Positions 15,792-23,957 of a stretch of 64,000 nt of DNA are shown in pieces. Below the pieces are notes generated by a model, which was not told where the DNA came from, searched no databases, and saw only the letters and a program-made list of their open reading frames with translations. Source of the stretch: Maribacter ulvicola (GTDB lineage: Bacteria > Bacteroidota > Bacteroidia > Flavobacteriales > Flavobacteriaceae); contig NZ_FTMA01000008.1 of the NCBI RefSeq assembly GCF_900155985.1, positions 62,001 to 126,000 of the forward strand, in the 5' to 3' direction. Numbering within the stretch: the first letter of the stretch is position 1; each line of letters begins with the position of its first letter. Both the position numbers and the translations under genes were made by a program.

Positions 15792-16139
15792 TTAATTCCA
15801 AGAATTATATCCCCCTTTTAAATCATATACTTGTGCAAAGCCCATTTTTAATAATTTGTGAGCAGCCTTTTGGCTTCTTGCTCCAGATCTACAGTAGACA
15901 TAAACTGGTTTCTCTCTATCTAATTTTTCAAAATAACTATTGAAATTTCCAGCATTGAAAATATCAACGTTTATTGCTTTTTTAATGTGACCGCTATTGT
16001 ATTCAGATGGTGTTCTAACATCAAAAGGTTCAATGTTGTTAGTTACAATTTGCGTTGCATATTCCTTCTTGTTCAGTACGGTGATAGTACCTGTAGCTTC
16101 TTGAGCTTTTTTACCAAAGAGTGCGCTTAAAAATGACAT
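15792..16139 (-). CDS. Single-domain rhodanese
   Basis: 115 residues. One rhodanese domain with FDVRTPSEYNSGHI and the active loop YCRSGARSQKAA, where Cys is the sulfur-carrying residue. No signal peptide of clear quality, so probably cytoplasmic. It lies 86 nt downstream of the dioxygenase-rhodanese gene at 16226, with only a weak hairpin between, and may be transcribed from the operator at 17687. Confidence 0.88.
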   Translation of the reverse strand: MSFLSALFGKKAQEATGTITVLNKKEYATQIVTNNIEPFDVRTPSEYNSGHIKKAINVDIFNAGNFNSYFEKLDREKPVYVYCRSGARSQKAAHKLLKMGFAQVYDLKGGYNSWN

Positions 16140-16173
16140 AGTTTTTAGTTTAATTAAAATTTAATAAAAGATC

Positions 16174-16200
16174 GAAACAGTCTTGATATTTGACCGTTTC
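16174..16200 (-). terminator. Weak hairpin after dioxygenase copy 2
   Basis: GAAAC-A-GTC and GAC-C-GTTTC form an interrupted stem with a 9-nt loop; on the minus strand it is followed by a short T-rich stretch. It may be a leaky terminator. Confidence 0.4.
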
Positions 16201-16225
16201 TTTCAGTAACCAACCAATAAAAAAA

Positions 16226-17635
16226 TTATAAGGTAGTAGGGCAAACAAATTCAGAAACGGAAACACCAGCTTCTTTAATTGCTTTAAATCCGCCTTTTAC
16301 ATCTATTAGATTATGTATTCCTCTACTTTTTAAAATAGAAGAAGCAATCATGCTTCTGTATCCGCCCGCGCAATGCACGTAGAAAAGTTTATTACTAGGA
16401 AATTCAGCTAGATGATCGTTTAAGAAGTCTAGCGGAGTATTCGTTGCATCTATAATATGTTCAGATAAAAATTCAGATTCTTTTCTCACATCAAAAACAG
16501 GAGCATTTTCAGTTTCAATTGCTTTTTTAAGTCCGTCTGCATCAACCTGACTGACGGTGTCATACTCCATGGCCGCTTTTTTCCAAGCATCGAATCCGCC
16601 TTTTAGGTATCCTAAAGTACCGTCAAAACCTACTCTAGAAAGTCTAGTTACGGTTTCTTCTTCCATACCAACGGGAGCTACTAAAAGTAAAGGTTGTTGT
16701 ACATCTGCAATTAAAGCACCTACCCATGGAGCAAAACTACCATCCAATCCAATAAAAATGGAACGAGGAATATGGCCTTTGGCAAAATCATCTTGATGAC
16801 GAACATCTAGAACTATAGCACCGGTTTCATTAGCGGCAGCTTCAAAAGCATTCGGCAAAAGTGCCCTAGTACCACGTTCTAATACCTCTTTAATATCTTC
16901 ATAACCCTCTTTATTTAGTTTTACATTTAAAGGGAAATATTGTGGTGGCGGTAGTAATCCGTCAATTACTTCGTCAATAAATTCGTCTTTCGTCATATCT
17001 GCACGTAAGGCATAATTCATTTTCTTTTGGTTGCCCAAAGTATCTACCGTTTCTTTCATCATATTCTTTCCACAAGCAGAACCGGCACCATGAGCAGGAT
17101 AAACGATGACGTCATCTGCCAAAGGCATAATTTTTTCACGAAGACTATCAAATAAGAATCCTGCAAGGTCCCGCTCTGTCAATACGCCCATTTTTTGAGC
17201 AAGATCAGGTCTGCCAACATCACCTAAGAACAAAGTGTCTCCACTGAAAATAGCATAGTCTTTTCCTTTACTATCTTTTAAAAGATATGTAGTACTTTCC
17301 ATAGTATGACCAGGAGTGTGCAAGGCTGTAATAGTAACGTTGCCTATTTTAAACTCTTGGTTATCAGTAGCAATAATGGCATCAAAAGATGGATTAGCTT
17401 TAGGGCCGTATATAATTTGGGCACCCGTTTCCTTGGCTAAGGTTACATGGCCGCTTACAAAATCGGCATGAAAATGCGTCTCAAAAATATACTTGATCTT
17501 CGCATTATCTGCAGCAGCCTTCTTTATATAGGGCTGTACTTCGCGTAGGGGGTCAATTATGGCAACTTCTCCATTACTTTCAATGTAATAAGCCCCTTGT
17601 GCAAGACAACCAGTATATATTTGTTCTACTTTCAT
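16226..17635 (-). CDS. Persulfide dioxygenase-like MBL-fold protein with two rhodanese domains (copy 2)
   Basis: 469 residues. ETHE1-like N-terminal domain with ETHFHADFVSGH, GDTLFLGDVGRPD and YPAHGAGSACGKNM; first rhodanese domain (about 265-355) without a catalytic Cys; second rhodanese domain with HCAGGYRSMIAS. Very similar throughout to the copy at 17861, so the two arose by tandem duplication. Expected reaction: oxidation of persulfide, made by SQR, to sulfite, with sulfur transfer by the second rhodanese domain. It has its own operator at 17687. Confidence 0.88.
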   Translation of the reverse strand: MKVEQIYTGCLAQGAYYIESNGEVAIIDPLREVQPYIKKAAADNAKIKYIFETHFHADFVSGHVTLAKETGAQIIYGPKANPSFDAIIATDNQEFKIGNVTITALHTPGHTMESTTYLLKDSKGKDYAIFSGDTLFLGDVGRPDLAQKMGVLTERDLAGFLFDSLREKIMPLADDVIVYPAHGAGSACGKNMMKETVDTLGNQKKMNYALRADMTKDEFIDEVIDGLLPPPQYFPLNVKLNKEGYEDIKEVLERGTRALLPNAFEAAANETGAIVLDVRHQDDFAKGHIPRSIFIGLDGSFAPWVGALIADVQQPLLLVAPVGMEEETVTRLSRVGFDGTLGYLKGGFDAWKKAAMEYDTVSQVDADGLKKAIETENAPVFDVRKESEFLSEHIIDATNTPLDFLNDHLAEFPSNKLFYVHCAGGYRSMIASSILKSRGIHNLIDVKGGFKAIKEAGVSVSEFVCPTTL

Positions 17636-17686
17636 AATTTAATGTTTAATATTGGTACAAAATTACATGTACATATGCTATTGCAC

Positions 17687-17702
17687 AGTAACTTTGGTTA
17701 CA
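17687..17702 (-). promoter_or_regulatory. Crp/Fnr-type operator and promoter of dioxygenase copy 2
   Basis: AGTAACTTTGGTTACA. On the minus strand the -7 element TAATTTTG lies at 17665-17658, 21 nt away; predicted start near 17653, ATG at 17635. Confidence 0.82.
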
Positions 17703-17720
17703 CTCCCTTTTTATACATAA

Positions 17721-17745
17721 AAAGCCTTGTTGAACGCAAGGCCTT
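17721..17745 (-). terminator. Terminator after dioxygenase copy 3
   Basis: GCCTTG / CAAGGC stem extended by A-T pairs, 7-nt loop, followed on the minus strand by TTTTTATG. It separates the two tandem dioxygenase genes so that each is driven by its own operator. Confidence 0.7.
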
Positions 17746-17860
17746 TATTGAACCTGAACTACTCGGTAATGGAAATTAATATACTCGATTGCCCGTGTTG
17801 AAATCTAAATGAAATTTTAAAACCAAAGCTTCGCAGGCTGGTCCCAAGGTAATTTATTGT

Positions 17861-19276
17861 TTATAACAGCGTTGATGGGCAAACATATTCTGATTTTGGT
17901 ACCGTTGTTTTTGAAATAGCTTCAAAACCTCTTTTAACATCGGTAAAATCTTTCCAACCTCTTTGTTTTAAGATAGATGCGGCTATCATACTTCTATAAC
18001 CGCCCGCACAATGTAAAACAAAAGGTTTGTCTTTTGGAAACTGAGATAGATGCTGGTTGATTTCATTCAATGGAACGTTGATGGCCCCAACCACATGTTC
18101 AGAATCAAATTCGCTCTTTTTTCTAACATCAATGATTAAAGGTTTATCGGTTTTATATTCAGTTTCTAATTCATCGGCATGAATTCTTTTGCTTACCTCA
18201 AAATCTTTCCCTGAATTTTTCCAAGTATCAAACCCGCCATCCAAGAAACCTACGGTTTTGTCATAGCCAACCCTTGCCAATCGGGTAATGGCTTCTTCTT
18301 GTTTATCCTTATAGGTGACCAGTAAAATTTCTTGTTGAATATCGGGTATCATTTCACCTACCCATTGGGCAAAACTACCTTCTAGACCTATATTAATACT
18401 GTTGGGAATAAAACCTTTTGCGAAATCTTCGGCATTTCTTGTATCTAAGACCAAGGCACCTGTTTCATTGGCAACAGTTTCAAAAGCTTCTGGTGAAAAT
18501 GGGGTAGTGGCCCTATCCATAATTTTATCTAAAGGTTCATAACCCTTAATATTCATTAGAACATTTTTAGGGAAATAACCTGGGGGAGTGGTCAATCCTG
18601 TCAATAGTTCTTTAATAAATTCTTCTTTGGTCATATCTGCCCGTAACGCATAATTCACTTTCTTTTGATGTCCTAAAGTATCGGTAGTTTCTTTACTCAT
18701 CATTTTACCGCAAGCAGAGCCTGCACCATGATTTGGATATACGATCAAATCATCGTTTAAGGGCATAATTCGGTTTCGAAGCGAATCGTATAAATAACCA
18801 GCTAGTTTTTCTTCGGTTAGATCCGCAACCACATGTTGGGCAAGATCAGGTCTGCCCACATCACCAATGAACAAAGTATCACCGGTAATAATACCATGTT
18901 CTTTTCCGTGTTCATCAATTAACAGATAGGTGGTACTCTCCATAGTATGTCCTGGTGTGTGAATTACTTTTACCTTATAATCACCTACTTCAAATATCTG
19001 ATTGTCTTTAGCCGTCGTAGCTTCATATGCAGGTTTTGCACCCGGACCAAATACAATTTCTGATCCTACCTTTTTCTGTAAGTCTAAATGCCCGCTCACA
19101 AAATCTGCATGAAAATGCGTTTCAAAAACATATTTTATTTTAGCATTGTCTTTATGGGCACGGTCTATATAAGGTTGTACCTCGCGTAAGGGGTCAAATA
19201 CTGCGGCTACTCCGTTACTCTCTATATAATAGGCTGCGTGAGCCAAACATCCGGTATAAATTTGTTCTACTTTCAT
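17861..19276 (-). CDS. Persulfide dioxygenase-like MBL-fold protein with two rhodanese domains (copy 3)
   Basis: 471 residues from MKVEQIYTGCLAH. Same architecture as copy 2: ETHFHADFVSGH and GDTLFIGDVGRPD in the dioxygenase domain, a Cys-less first rhodanese domain, and HCAGGYRSMIAA in the second. The open frame continues upstream to 19339, but that start lies inside the operator and upstream of the -7 element, so I use the ATG at 19276, which also aligns with copy 2. Lies 84 nt downstream of the TauE/SafE exporter gene, which would carry out the sulfite formed. Confidence 0.88.
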   Translation of the reverse strand: MKVEQIYTGCLAHAAYYIESNGVAAVFDPLREVQPYIDRAHKDNAKIKYVFETHFHADFVSGHLDLQKKVGSEIVFGPGAKPAYEATTAKDNQIFEVGDYKVKVIHTPGHTMESTTYLLIDEHGKEHGIITGDTLFIGDVGRPDLAQHVVADLTEEKLAGYLYDSLRNRIMPLNDDLIVYPNHGAGSACGKMMSKETTDTLGHQKKVNYALRADMTKEEFIKELLTGLTTPPGYFPKNVLMNIKGYEPLDKIMDRATTPFSPEAFETVANETGALVLDTRNAEDFAKGFIPNSINIGLEGSFAQWVGEMIPDIQQEILLVTYKDKQEEAITRLARVGYDKTVGFLDGGFDTWKNSGKDFEVSKRIHADELETEYKTDKPLIIDVRKKSEFDSEHVVGAINVPLNEINQHLSQFPKDKPFVLHCAGGYRSMIAASILKQRGWKDFTDVKRGFEAISKTTVPKSEYVCPSTLL

Positions 19277-19331
19277 GTTGCTGTAAGTTTTAGTTAATAC
19301 TATAAAATTACCTTTTGTGAAGCGGCTGTAC

Positions 19332-19347
19332 AGTGACATTAGTCACA
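19332..19347 (-). promoter_or_regulatory. Hybrid Crp/Fnr-type operator and promoter of dioxygenase copy 3
   Basis: AGTGACATTAGTCACA is of the hybrid GTGAC-N4-GTCAC class. On the minus strand the -7 element TAATTTTA lies at 19310-19303, 21 nt away; predicted start near 19298. Confidence 0.8.
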
Positions 19348-19360
19348 TAAGGGAAATTTC

Positions 19361-20158
19361 TTAAAAGAATTCCATATAAAAAATAAAGGCGGCCATTACG
19401 AGTATAAAATACCCGAAACCTTTTTTTAGTTTTTTACCATCTATGAAGTTGCTGAGGTAGCTACCCATAAAAATACCTACAAAAGATAGGCTGGTAAAAA
19501 TGGCTAAAAACTTCCAATCGATCAGCATGGTCATAGCATCACCCAAGAAAAAGCCCATTAAGGATTTTATGGCAATTATTATTAAAGAAGTACCTACGGC
19601 AACTTTCATTTCAACATTTGCTAAAATGACCAATGCGGGGATAATTAAGAATCCGCCTCCTGCACCAATTAGTCCCGTAATACTACCAACCAATAATCCT
19701 TCCAATAAAATTAAGGGGTAGTTATATACCACTACTCCGGTATTTGCAGTATCCTTTTCTTTTTTTAGCATAGCGTATGCCGCAGGAATCATTAAAATGG
19801 CAAAAAGCCCAAACATGGCCATTCTACGTGTAAATTGAAAATTATCTATTTCGAATAAAACATCCGGCATTGCCGGTACAACATAATATCTTACCAACGT
19901 TACACCTAGTATTGCAGGAATACCAAAAACGATTGCGGTACGCCAATCTACATAACCTTTTAAGTGTTGTTTCCAGCCACCTACCAAGGCACTGGCGCCA
20001 ACTATAAAAAGGGAATAGGCCGTAGCGGCTTTTTCATTGATAGAAAAAAGATAAGCTAAAACGGGTACGGCAAGAATGGAGCCGCCGCCGCCAATGAGAC
20101 CTAAGGATATACCTATAATTAGGGCACTGATGTAACCAAAAATATGCAAGATTTCCAT
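19361..20158 (-). CDS. TauE/SafE (TSUP) family membrane exporter, probable sulfite exporter
   Basis: 265 residues with about eight membrane helices. The two TSUP repeats show the family glycine motifs GLIGGGGSILAVPVLAYL near the start and GLIGAGGGFLIIPALVIL in the middle. TSUP carriers move sulfite, sulfonates or thiosulfate across the inner membrane. Placement directly before two persulfide dioxygenases, whose product is sulfite, makes sulfite the best candidate. Own operator at 20207. Confidence 0.88.
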   Translation of the reverse strand: MEILHIFGYISALIIGISLGLIGGGGSILAVPVLAYLFSINEKAATAYSLFIVGASALVGGWKQHLKGYVDWRTAIVFGIPAILGVTLVRYYVVPAMPDVLFEIDNFQFTRRMAMFGLFAILMIPAAYAMLKKEKDTANTGVVVYNYPLILLEGLLVGSITGLIGAGGGFLIIPALVILANVEMKVAVGTSLIIIAIKSLMGFFLGDAMTMLIDWKFLAIFTSLSFVGIFMGSYLSNFIDGKKLKKGFGYFILVMAAFIFYMEFF

Positions 20159-20206
20159 GTAATATATTTATATATTACAAATGTAAAGTGGGGTATAAAC
20201 CTGTGC

Positions 20207-20222
20207 AGTAACAATGGTTACA
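20207..20222 (-). promoter_or_regulatory. Crp/Fnr-type operator and promoter of the TauE/SafE gene
   Basis: AGTAACAATGGTTACA. On the minus strand the -7 element TACATTTG, a perfect TAnnTTTG, lies at 20185-20178, 21 nt away. The ATG is at 20158. The operator lies just beyond the 3' end of the crp-type gene at 20229. Confidence 0.82.
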
Positions 20223-20228
20223 GAAGTA

Positions 20229-20861
20229 TTATAAATCCAGAATTTCTAAATAATTTCGGTGAAGTTTTATTTTTTTCATTTCTTCCAGTTTTTTTAATAG
20301 TCTAGAAATCACTACCCTAGAGCTGTGAAGGTCATATGCAATTTCTTGATGGGTGCTATGAATAATATCGTCTTTTGTAACCCTGGCCTTTTCTTTTAGG
20401 TAGCCAATTAGACGTTCATCCATTTTTTGGAAAGCAATATTATCTAAGGTGCTTAACAGTTCGTTTAACCTAACGTGGTAGCTATTAAATACAAAGTTTC
20501 TCCAGGATTTATATTTGGCAGTCCATTCTTCCATTTTTTGAATGGGCACCATAATCAATTTTGCATCAGTTTCTGCAATAGCTCTAATTTCACTTTTATT
20601 ATCGCCCATACAACAGGCCATGGTCATAGAACAGGTATCTCCTTTTTCCAAATAGTACAACAGTAATTCATCGCCATCTTCATCTTCCCTTAAAATCTTA
20701 ATAACACCAGAAATCAATAAAGGCATACCCCTAACGTAATCACCTATTTCCATAAGTTTATATCCTTCAGGAACTTCTTTAAAGGTACCTACTTGCACAA
20801 TTTCATTGATAAGTTCTTCTTCAAAGATTTTTCCGTATTCGGTCGTAAGGTCTTGGATCAT
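20229..20861 (-). CDS. Crp/Fnr-family transcriptional regulator (proposed GTAAC-site regulator)
   Basis: 210 residues: cyclic-nucleotide-like beta-barrel (about 25-115), dimer helix, and a C-terminal winged helix-turn-helix (about 165-200). There is no N-terminal FNR-type Cys cluster, but the barrel contains DTCSMTMACCMG with Cys77, Cys83 and Cys84, possible thiol sensors. The recognition helix reads SSRVVISRLL: Arg182 and Arg187 correspond to Crp Arg180 and Arg185, while the Crp Glu181 position is Val183. That fits an operator keeping G at half-site position 2 but having A instead of G at position 4, as in TGTAAC. It starts 1 nt after the DUF983 gene and is coupled to it under the operator at 21305, so it likely controls itself and the sulfur island. 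Confidence 0.88.
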   Translation of the reverse strand: MIQDLTTEYGKIFEEELINEIVQVGTFKEVPEGYKLMEIGDYVRGMPLLISGVIKILREDEDGDELLLYYLEKGDTCSMTMACCMGDNKSEIRAIAETDAKLIMVPIQKMEEWTAKYKSWRNFVFNSYHVRLNELLSTLDNIAFQKMDERLIGYLKEKARVTKDDIIHSTHQEIAYDLHSSRVVISRLLKKLEEMKKIKLHRNYLEILDL

Positions 20862-20862
20862 G

Positions 20863-21258
20863 TTATTTTGAATTAATTTTCTGTGCTATTTCCTTATCAA
20901 AGTTAAAAAATATATTTGCCCAAATAGATTTGGATACGGCTGCGATCCATGGCATTGTTACCACTAGTGCTGTAACTATTATTATAAACAAAGTACCAAT
21001 AGAAAGCGCTAAGCCAAATAACAAAGTTAATACGTATGCCGCTACAGCTACGGCAATACCTACGCCGTAGGAAACATACATAGATCCAGTATAAAAACTG
21101 GGTTCAATGCTATATTTTAAATGGCACTTTGGGCAACGTTCCTTAACCTTGTTGAAATTACTTAATTTATAAGGATTTGCCGTAAAAAACTCACCTTTAT
21201 GACAACGTGGACACTTTAAAAAAAGAATACTATATAATTTGGAACCTTGTGGTAACAT
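20863..21258 (-). CDS. DUF983 membrane protein with zinc-ribbon-like N-terminus
   Basis: 131 residues. Two CxxC pairs at the N-terminus (KCPRCHKGEF and RCPKCHLKY) form a probable zinc ribbon, followed by two membrane helices and AVSKSIWANIFFNFD. This is the DUF983 pattern; DUF983 genes often sit beside heme-copper oxidase genes. The function is unknown. It is cotranscribed with the Crp-type regulator. Confidence 0.85.
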   Translation of the reverse strand: MLPQGSKLYSILFLKCPRCHKGEFFTANPYKLSNFNKVKERCPKCHLKYSIEPSFYTGSMYVSYGVGIAVAVAAYVLTLLFGLALSIGTLFIIIVTALVVTMPWIAAVSKSIWANIFFNFDKEIAQKINSK

Positions 21259-21304
21259 GTATTTAGATTTTGTATCAAAATTATTGGATCAAACTTTTGA
21301 ATTT

Positions 21305-21320
21305 GGTAACATAAGTTACA
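21305..21320. promoter_or_regulatory. Crp/Fnr-type operator between DUF983-crp and hemN
   Basis: GGTAACATAAGTTACA. On the minus strand TAATTTTG lies at 21283-21276 (21 nt) for the DUF983-regulator operon. On the plus strand TAGTTTTA lies at 21341-21348 (20 nt) for hemN. One operator can thus serve both directions. Confidence 0.8.
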
Positions 21321-21442
21321 TAAGCGGGTTTATGACTCTTTAGTTTTACGAGAAAGTTATCTTTTTTCAATCTGGCTTCAACTGATATAAATCATATTTT
21401 TTACTGGCAATGACGTGTATGTTTGTCTCAAACAAAATTTAT

Positions 21443-22804
21443 ATGTGTTCGCTTGTTCAAAAATACAATGTACCAGGACCTAGATATACTAGCTACCCTA
21501 CCGTTCCTTTCTGGGATATAAATACCTTTTCAGGTAAGAAATGGGAAGAGACGGTCAAAAAAAGTTTTCACGCTAGTAATTCTGTAACCGGTATAAGTCT
21601 TTACATACATTTACCTTTCTGTGAAAGTATGTGTACGTTCTGCGGATGCCATAAACGTATTACAAAACGGCACGATGTGGAATTGCCTTATATAAAATCT
21701 GTTTTAAAGGAATGGCAGTTATATAGCGTAATGTTCGATGAAAAGCCAATTATTAAAGAGTTGCACCTAGGTGGTGGTACACCAACATTCTTTACCCCAG
21801 AGAACTTAAAATACCTAATTGACGGTATTTTAAGACATGCAAATAAAGCAGATGGTGCGGAGTTTAGTTTTGAGGGGCACCCTAACAATACTACCAAAGA
21901 ACACTTACAAGCTTTATATGACGTTGGTTTTAGAAGAGTAAGTTTTGGAGTTCAGGATTATAATGAAACCGTACAAAAGGCAATTCATAGAGTTCAACCT
22001 TTTATAAACGTGAAAAATGTAACAGATTGGTCTAGAGAAATAGGTTATGAATCTGTAAGCCATGATATTATATTTGGACTTCCGCATCAGAAATTAGAGC
22101 ATGTTATCAATACGATTGAAAAAACAAAGGAATTAAAGCCTGACAGAATTGCATTTTATAGCTATGCACATGTACCGTGGTTGGCCGGTAATGGTCAGCG
22201 AGGATATAGTGATACAGATTTACCTGCGGGAGATGATAAGAGAAGACAATATGAGGTAGGTAAAGAATTGTTATTGAAATTTGGCTATCATGAAATTGGG
22301 ATGGATCACTTTGCATTGGAATCGGACAGTTTGTTTAAAGCCATGGAAAATAAATCACTACATAGAAATTTTATGGGCTATACTAGTTCTAATACCCATT
22401 TAATGGTTGGGTTAGGCGCATCTAGTATAAGTGATAGTTGGTATGGTTTTGCACAGAATGTAAAAAATGTTGAAGAGTATCAAAATTTGGTAGCGAACGA
22501 TATTATTCCACTTTATCGAGGTCATATTTTAACAGAAGAAGATCAAATTATAAGAAGACATATCTTAAATTTAATGTGCCAGTTTAAAACCTCTTGGAGC
22601 GAATTTAAATTACATCTACCACAAATGGATAATATTTTAGAAAGGTTAAAAGAAATAGAGGCAGATGGTTTGGTCGTAATTACGAAGGGTAGTCTTCAAA
22701 TAACAGAAAAGGGTAGACCGTTTGTTAGAAATGTATGTATGGCTTTTGACTTACCATTACAAAAGAAAAAGCCTGAGACAAGGTTGTTTTCCATGACCGT
22801 TTAA
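21443..22804 (+). CDS. hemN: Oxygen-independent coproporphyrinogen III dehydrogenase
   Basis: About 453 residues. The radical SAM site is CESMCTFCGC near residue 60, within the HemN/CPDH context YIHLPFCESMCTFCGCHK, and the N-terminal block LVQKYNVPGPRYTSYPT is the HemN signature that separates it from HemW. It converts coproporphyrinogen III to protoporphyrinogen IX without O2 in the cytoplasm, giving heme for the cytochromes encoded around it. An upstream ATG at 21410 would add 11 residues; I prefer 21443 because the family starts near here. Followed after 54 nt by a universal stress protein gene. Confidence 0.92.
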   Translation: MCSLVQKYNVPGPRYTSYPTVPFWDINTFSGKKWEETVKKSFHASNSVTGISLYIHLPFCESMCTFCGCHKRITKRHDVELPYIKSVLKEWQLYSVMFDEKPIIKELHLGGGTPTFFTPENLKYLIDGILRHANKADGAEFSFEGHPNNTTKEHLQALYDVGFRRVSFGVQDYNETVQKAIHRVQPFINVKNVTDWSREIGYESVSHDIIFGLPHQKLEHVINTIEKTKELKPDRIAFYSYAHVPWLAGNGQRGYSDTDLPAGDDKRRQYEVGKELLLKFGYHEIGMDHFALESDSLFKAMENKSLHRNFMGYTSSNTHLMVGLGASSISDSWYGFAQNVKNVEEYQNLVANDIIPLYRGHILTEEDQIIRRHILNLMCQFKTSWSEFKLHLPQMDNILERLKEIEADGLVVITKGSLQITEKGRPFVRNVCMAFDLPLQKKKPETRLFSMTV

Positions 22805-22858
22805 CTTTTTCTAAAAAATAAGACACCTAATCTTAATAACTGTTTAAATAAAATTATC

Positions 22859-23680
22859 ATGAAAAAAATAATCGTACTTACAGATTTTTCAAAACAGTCA
22901 GAGCAAGCACTAAAAGCAGCTGCCGATTTGGCTATAAAGCATGATGTTGAGTTATTGGTTGTTCATATGCTAGAACTAAATCAGGCAATACTATCATCAC
23001 CGGACGGTATGTATATTGAGCAGACCGTTTTTCTAGTGAAATTGGCAGAAAAGAATTTAAAAGAATTTTTAGAAAAACCTTATTTAGAAGGGATTTCTGT
23101 AACTCCGGTCATAAAGCATTACAAAGTATTCAGTGAATTAGACACTATAGCTAAAGAGCATGATGCAGATTTAATAGTAATGGGGTCTAATGGCGCTAGC
23201 GGTCTAGAAGAAATACTTATTGGTTCTAATGCAGAAAAAGTGGTGCGTAACGCAACAGTACCTGTCTTGGTCATCAAAGGCGAGATAACTAATTTAAGTT
23301 TAGATCGTTTTGTCTTTGCGTGTGATTTTAATGATGATAATCTATCTGCCTTTCAAAAAGCAAAGGAGTTTGCAGAAATGATAGATGCTAGTATGGAAGT
23401 TGTATTTATAAACACACCGAACGATGAATTTTTAAGTAATAGAGATGCCTATCAAAAAATAAATAAATTTTTGACTAAGGCAAATTCAGCACAGCAGGTA
23501 GAAATTTATAATGATTATAGCGTAGTGCAAGGTATTCTTAATTATGGTAAAACTATATTGGCCGATGCCATTGCAATACCTACTCACGGGCGTAAGGGTA
23601 TATCTCATTTGTTTAATGGCAGTATTGGGGAAGATGTTGTAAACCATTCAAGAATTCCGGTTATAACATTCAAGATATAG
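22859..23680 (+). CDS. Universal stress protein, two UspA domains (copy 1)
   Basis: 273 residues. The first UspA domain (1-140) starts MKKIIVLTDFSKQSEQAL and has the nucleotide-binding pattern MGSNGASGLEEILIGSNAEKV before PVLVIKG. The second domain (about 148-273) has THGRKGISHLFNGSIGEDV before PVITFK. Tandem UspA proteins bind ATP and help survival under oxygen or energy stress. Probably transcribed with hemN. Confidence 0.88.
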   Translation: MKKIIVLTDFSKQSEQALKAAADLAIKHDVELLVVHMLELNQAILSSPDGMYIEQTVFLVKLAEKNLKEFLEKPYLEGISVTPVIKHYKVFSELDTIAKEHDADLIVMGSNGASGLEEILIGSNAEKVVRNATVPVLVIKGEITNLSLDRFVFACDFNDDNLSAFQKAKEFAEMIDASMEVVFINTPNDEFLSNRDAYQKINKFLTKANSAQQVEIYNDYSVVQGILNYGKTILADAIAIPTHGRKGISHLFNGSIGEDVVNHSRIPVITFKI

Positions 23681-23703
23681 GTAACAATCAAATTTATAAA
23701 TAG

Positions 23704-23737
23704 AAATAAACCCAAGGTAATTGCCTTGGGTTTATTT
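23704..23737 (+). terminator. Terminator after the hemN-usp unit
   Basis: 14-bp stem (AAATAAACCCAAGG / CCTTGGGTTTATTT) with a 6-nt loop and a trailing T-rich end. Confidence 0.88.
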
Positions 23738-23881
23738 GTTTTATGGATTTAAATACTCTCCAATTTATTTTTTGAATTTTGAAAAATATATAATTCCATT
23801 TATCTGATTATGGGGAGTTTTTTAGATAACAAGAACCAATAATTCAATTAAAATCACATTAAAGGATAAAAATGTCTTTAA

Positions 23882-23897
23882 TATGACCTTAGTCATA
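23882..23897 (+). promoter_or_regulatory. FNR-like operator and promoter of the nos operon
   Basis: TATGACCTTAGTCATA is a perfect palindrome of the TGAC-N4-GTCA class. The -7 element TACATTTG, a perfect TAnnTTTG, lies at 23919-23926, 21 nt away. Predicted start near 23931, first gene ATG at 23958. Confidence 0.83.
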
Positions 23898-23957
23898 TTT
23901 TTTCCTTTTTATCCCACATACATTTGTTCTATTAATAAACCAATAAATAGATTAAAA

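Noticed and set aside
19277..19339. N-terminal extension of dioxygenase copy 3
   Set aside because: It starts inside the operator and is absent from the paralogue at 16226.
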